Shown here: piece after piece, positions 61,301 through 64,000 of the stretch
Layout of the letters: each line of letters opens with the position of its first letter
Numbering within the stretch: position 1 is the first letter of the stretch
NCBI GenBank assembly: GCA_018389105.1
Contig: JACATO010001092.1
Coordinates: forward strand, 1 to 64,000
Length of the DNA stretch: 64,000 nt
Source: Nautilus pompilius
Taxonomy: Eukaryota; Mollusca; Cephalopoda; Nautilida; Nautilidae
Direction of reading: 5' to 3'
The notes under the pieces: model-generated
The model's database searches: none
What the model was told of the DNA's origin: nothing
Seen by the model: the letters and a program-made list of their open reading frames with translations, nothing else
Translations under genes and position numbers: made by a program

Positions 61301-62835
61301 GGAAAAAAAGATGGCATATCCCGCGAAAGAAATGTGGCCAAAGGCTTCCACAAGAGCCCGAATCAGCATCTGGAACCTAAATGGAAGAGTCTTTTGGCTG
61401 GAGCTTATCAAGAGAATTCCGCGAACGCACAGCAACGCGGCTTAGAAATATACGGAATTCTCCCTAATCGTAATTGTCCTCCGCAAAAGGGAATGTTTGG
61501 TCTGTATCAATTCCGAGTGTGTGTCCGTGGAGTTCGGAGATCGAATCAATAAGCACTATCTTCCGCCTGGCTCGAACCGAAGACCTCGACAATCGATGGG
61601 CGCAGCGATATAAACGTCTCAATTAAGTCAGCAGACGGCAATAAAATTGACCAATTTGATCACTTAGATTATTCTGCCCGGCAGGGCGGAAGTAAGAGTC
61701 AATATGCGCTCTCGAGTGCGCCATTTTTCATAATTTTGTATCGATTATTACATAATTTCTGGATTAGAAGGATGAAATTAGATACCTATGGAGGAACGTA
61801 TTATGTTCGGAGTGTTCATTGATTACAATAATCCGAGTTAGGGTCTCCATTTTTATTATGGACAATTTTGGCCTCAATTCATCATCTGGTGTTCCCGGAC
61901 CCCGGACACGTCCGTCCTCACGGAGCAAGCGGGATTAGCGCCCGGTAGGTAGGTAGGTACCATCTCCGACATTAAAGGCGCACCATCTTCCGGTTTTAGT
62001 ATTGTAGGATATACCGGAAACTGGCGAAAGTTTCGGCGCCATTTGGGGAAACGCTTTGCTCATTTTCACGGTCAGGTCACAGAGTTCAAAATCATACGTT
62101 AATCGGACTTCCGTACCTCGAGAGAATCTTCCATCGCCTTTGCGAGTCGCGGATGCAAGAACTCGCAGCCAACAGAAGTGGGAACCTTCCCTTTATATAC
62201 ATTCTTGCGAATCCAAGAATCATCCGATCGGAAAACATTAATTTTTTTTTGAAATATAGTTTAAAATCACCCTCTTATCGTTCTTCCTTTTAGGCATGGG
62301 TATAAGCTTCATCGGATTCTCGTTAACCATTTAACTGTTCTGAGACCCGCCAAGACAAGCTTTTAAATTATTTTCTTTCTTTAAAAAGAACAGCAAGCAA
62401 AATAATAAATAATATTTACACGATGGAAGAACTGATGGCAGATAGAGGCATTCATCTCACCGAGACAATGTCTTTTAGACGGTTAGTGAGATGGAGGAGC
62501 GATTGTTATCCCCATCTTCCACGGACGGAACTCGACGCTACTATGGGCTTGTTTGGCTTCCTAAAACACTCATTCAGTGCTCGGGGTATCTTCCGATACC
62601 GACCAAGAAGCTGCGTCCATCGTGGATTAACCCTCCCCCCACCCATGCCGCCTTTTTTTTTCTTTCTTTCTCTTCATTTTGCGTCTAACAGTTCTAAAAT
62701 TAGTTCCTCCTTTATAGGAATTTGGAGAAAGAAGAAATTATTGAAGGCACACCCCACCCTCTCAAATACTGATCGACCCGTTTCAGCTCAAGAACTGCTT
62801 TGATCTTGTTAATTTGTCAACCTGATTCATTCCAG
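52358..62835 (+). other. Dscam intron between Ig1 and Ig2a exons (remaining part)
   Basis: The intron runs from 51231 to 62835 (11.6 kb). The part after the minisatellite is CpG-richer than the left half of the window, notably at 53.5-54.0, 57.0-58.8 and 60.4-61.0 kb. Many open frames of 60-160 codons lie on both strands, none with a recognisable domain. I searched by eye for additional copies of the half-Ig2 exon (motif RGG.A.LKC) and saw none. A (GT)n plus G-run lies at 56779-56817 and (ATT)n at 60103-60120. Confidence 0.6.
61535..61640 (-). mobile_element. Possible tRNA-derived SINE remnant
   Basis: The minus strand reads CGCTGCGCCCATCGATTGTC then GAGGTCTTCGGTTCGAGCC, a tRNA-like anticodon-to-T-arm layout with a B box close to GGTTCGANTCC. 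The A-box region and tail are not clear. Confidence 0.4.
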
Positions 62836-62988
62836 TGCTGGTGAACACTTACAAAACTTACAACGTTCGCCTGAACGACGTCTGGGTGATGCGAGGTGGC
62901 ACCGCCATATTGAAATGTCAGATCGACCCGCGGTTCGTCAACAAATACATCAAAGTAACGGAATGGAACCAAACGCCGCCAACACCAG
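62836..62988 (+). CDS. Dscam: Dscam exon for first half of Ig2 (exon-4 position)
   Basis: 153 nt, acceptor ATTCCAG, donor GTAGGA, phase 1 at both ends. It completes a Val codon with the preceding Ig1 exon and reads VLVNTYKTYNVRLNDVWVMR, then GGTAILKCQIDPRFVNKYIK, then VTEWNQTPPTP. This fits the Dscam Ig2 start (family: V......V......RG..A.LKC.IP..V..Y..V..W). It carries the B-strand cysteine and C-strand tryptophan and stops mid-domain; the second half must lie beyond the window. In Drosophila Dscam1 this half-domain is the exon-4 cluster of 12 mutually exclusive alternatives. Only one copy is seen here. There is one sequon, NQT. The splice-frame continuity with the Ig1 exon 11.6 kb upstream makes the assignment firm. 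Confidence 0.93.
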
Positions 62989-64000
62989 GTAGGAAAAACT
63001 CTTTTTCTTTGCCAACGTGTGATAGTTATGATTGTCACCTTGAAGTTGGCTTGACCTGTTGCTATGGTGCAATGCTGTCGCATTCGGCGAGAACACGTGA
63101 ATAGATGCTGAACGCATCTGAAGGTACTCTATTCGGACGCCATGCCATTCACAGCCCTACATGACTTGCTATAGCATTCTATGATGAGTTTGGGGGCTAA
63201 TTAATCGAAATATCGAACTTAAAAAAAATAAACAAACCTATTTCTCGGTTTGTCCACATCTCGAATGCCGTCCACGTTTGGTGGTCTTTATTTAAGAGAG
63301 GATAGGGAATTATAGGAAAGGGTTCGGCGTAGTTTGATTTAAATGGCCGAGACATCAGAGAACATTGCTTACATCGATGCTCTTCCCCGCCAGCCTTACA
63401 AGGGCCACGATGGCTACCGAAATAGCCTCGGCTTGCACCAGTATCCGGGATTCATAACTACGACGTGTTGCCTATGCACGACGTATGCAGTAATCTTCAT
63501 CGCAACAGTAGGAAGCCATTAGCCTCGCACATAAGACGCGAACAAAACTGATTGGGAATTTGTGTCGGCCAGGAAGGTCAGCGGTAAATAATGGAAAGGG
63601 GGACTGCGGTCGGACGTTGGAGGGGATGGCAATGCTGAGTAGCTGGCAAAGTTGGCGCCGTACACTCCAATTGTCGCCGCTAAGTGGCGCTCTGAGCATC
63701 CTGTACAAACAAGTGGCTTCAAGCTACACATTAATGAACCGTTTTCCTTTAATTTCTTCCATTACACTATCGGATTTTGTAACGAACCAGCAGCATATGA
63801 TTTACGAAATACAAGAGTATTCTCTATTTAATTATTTGAGTGATTTTAAAGTCGAAAATAGCATTACTTCCTATTTAATAAATCTATATACTACCTACAT
63901 TAAATGGCGGCAGTCTGTCTTGGCTCGTTTAGCATCTCTGGAGTCGGACGCGTTTTGTTTTTTGTTTTTTTTTGCTTTTATAATCCTGAATGTTAATTGG
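62989..64000 (+). other. Start of next Dscam intron
   Basis: About 1 kb with no second half of Ig2 and no further Ig2 half-exon. CpG-moderate, ending AT-rich with a T-run at 63967-63974. Confidence 0.6.

Overview
This is a eukaryotic, repeat-rich, intron-dominated window. The only confident protein-coding pieces are four short exons with canonical splice sites, all on the + strand and all phase 1-1. The domain types (netrin LE-2; Dscam Ig1 and Ig2) and the mobile-element remnants (CR1/L2-like LINE, Penelope-like element, Tc1-like transposase, tRNA-derived SINEs) indicate a bilaterian invertebrate. My best guess is a spiralian, most likely a mollusc. That is inference, not proof; no species can be named.

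Layout. 1-14 kb: noncoding sequence with GA/CT arrays that carry the palindrome TGACGTCA. 14.35-14.81 kb: two adjacent, homologous exons, each encoding a complete eight-cysteine netrin LE-2 domain, separated by an 83-nt intron. 15-30 kb: minisatellites (about 34-, 48- and 99-bp units), a decayed Tc1-like transposase, a SINE and a Penelope-like reverse-transcriptase remnant. 30.5-35.4 kb: three more TGACGTCA arrays, two of them flanking a decayed CR1/L2-type LINE in opposite orientation. 37.5-41.2 kb: a 3.7-kb tandem array of about 70 units of 52 bp, each with the E-box palindrome CACGTG. 44.4-50.4 kb: GA-rich tracts, including one of 1.64 kb that ends 0.5 kb before the next exon. 50.90-51.23 kb: the Dscam Ig1 exon. 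51.43-52.36 kb: nine 104-bp units in the following intron. 62.84-62.99 kb: the exon for the first half of Dscam Ig2, which corresponds to the exon-4 position that is hypervariable in arthropod Dscam.

How the genes relate. Netrin is a secreted guidance cue, and DSCAM has been reported as a netrin receptor, so ligand and receptor exons lie about 36 kb apart on one strand. I found no other netrin exons (LamNT, LE-1, LE-3, NTR) and no Dscam signal-peptide exon. The window therefore shows either two large-intron genes side by side or nested, an unusual composite gene, or an assembly join; sequence alone cannot decide. Nearly all the long reading frames in the window come from tandem repeats whose unit length is a multiple of three or from GA/CT tracts, and are not genes.
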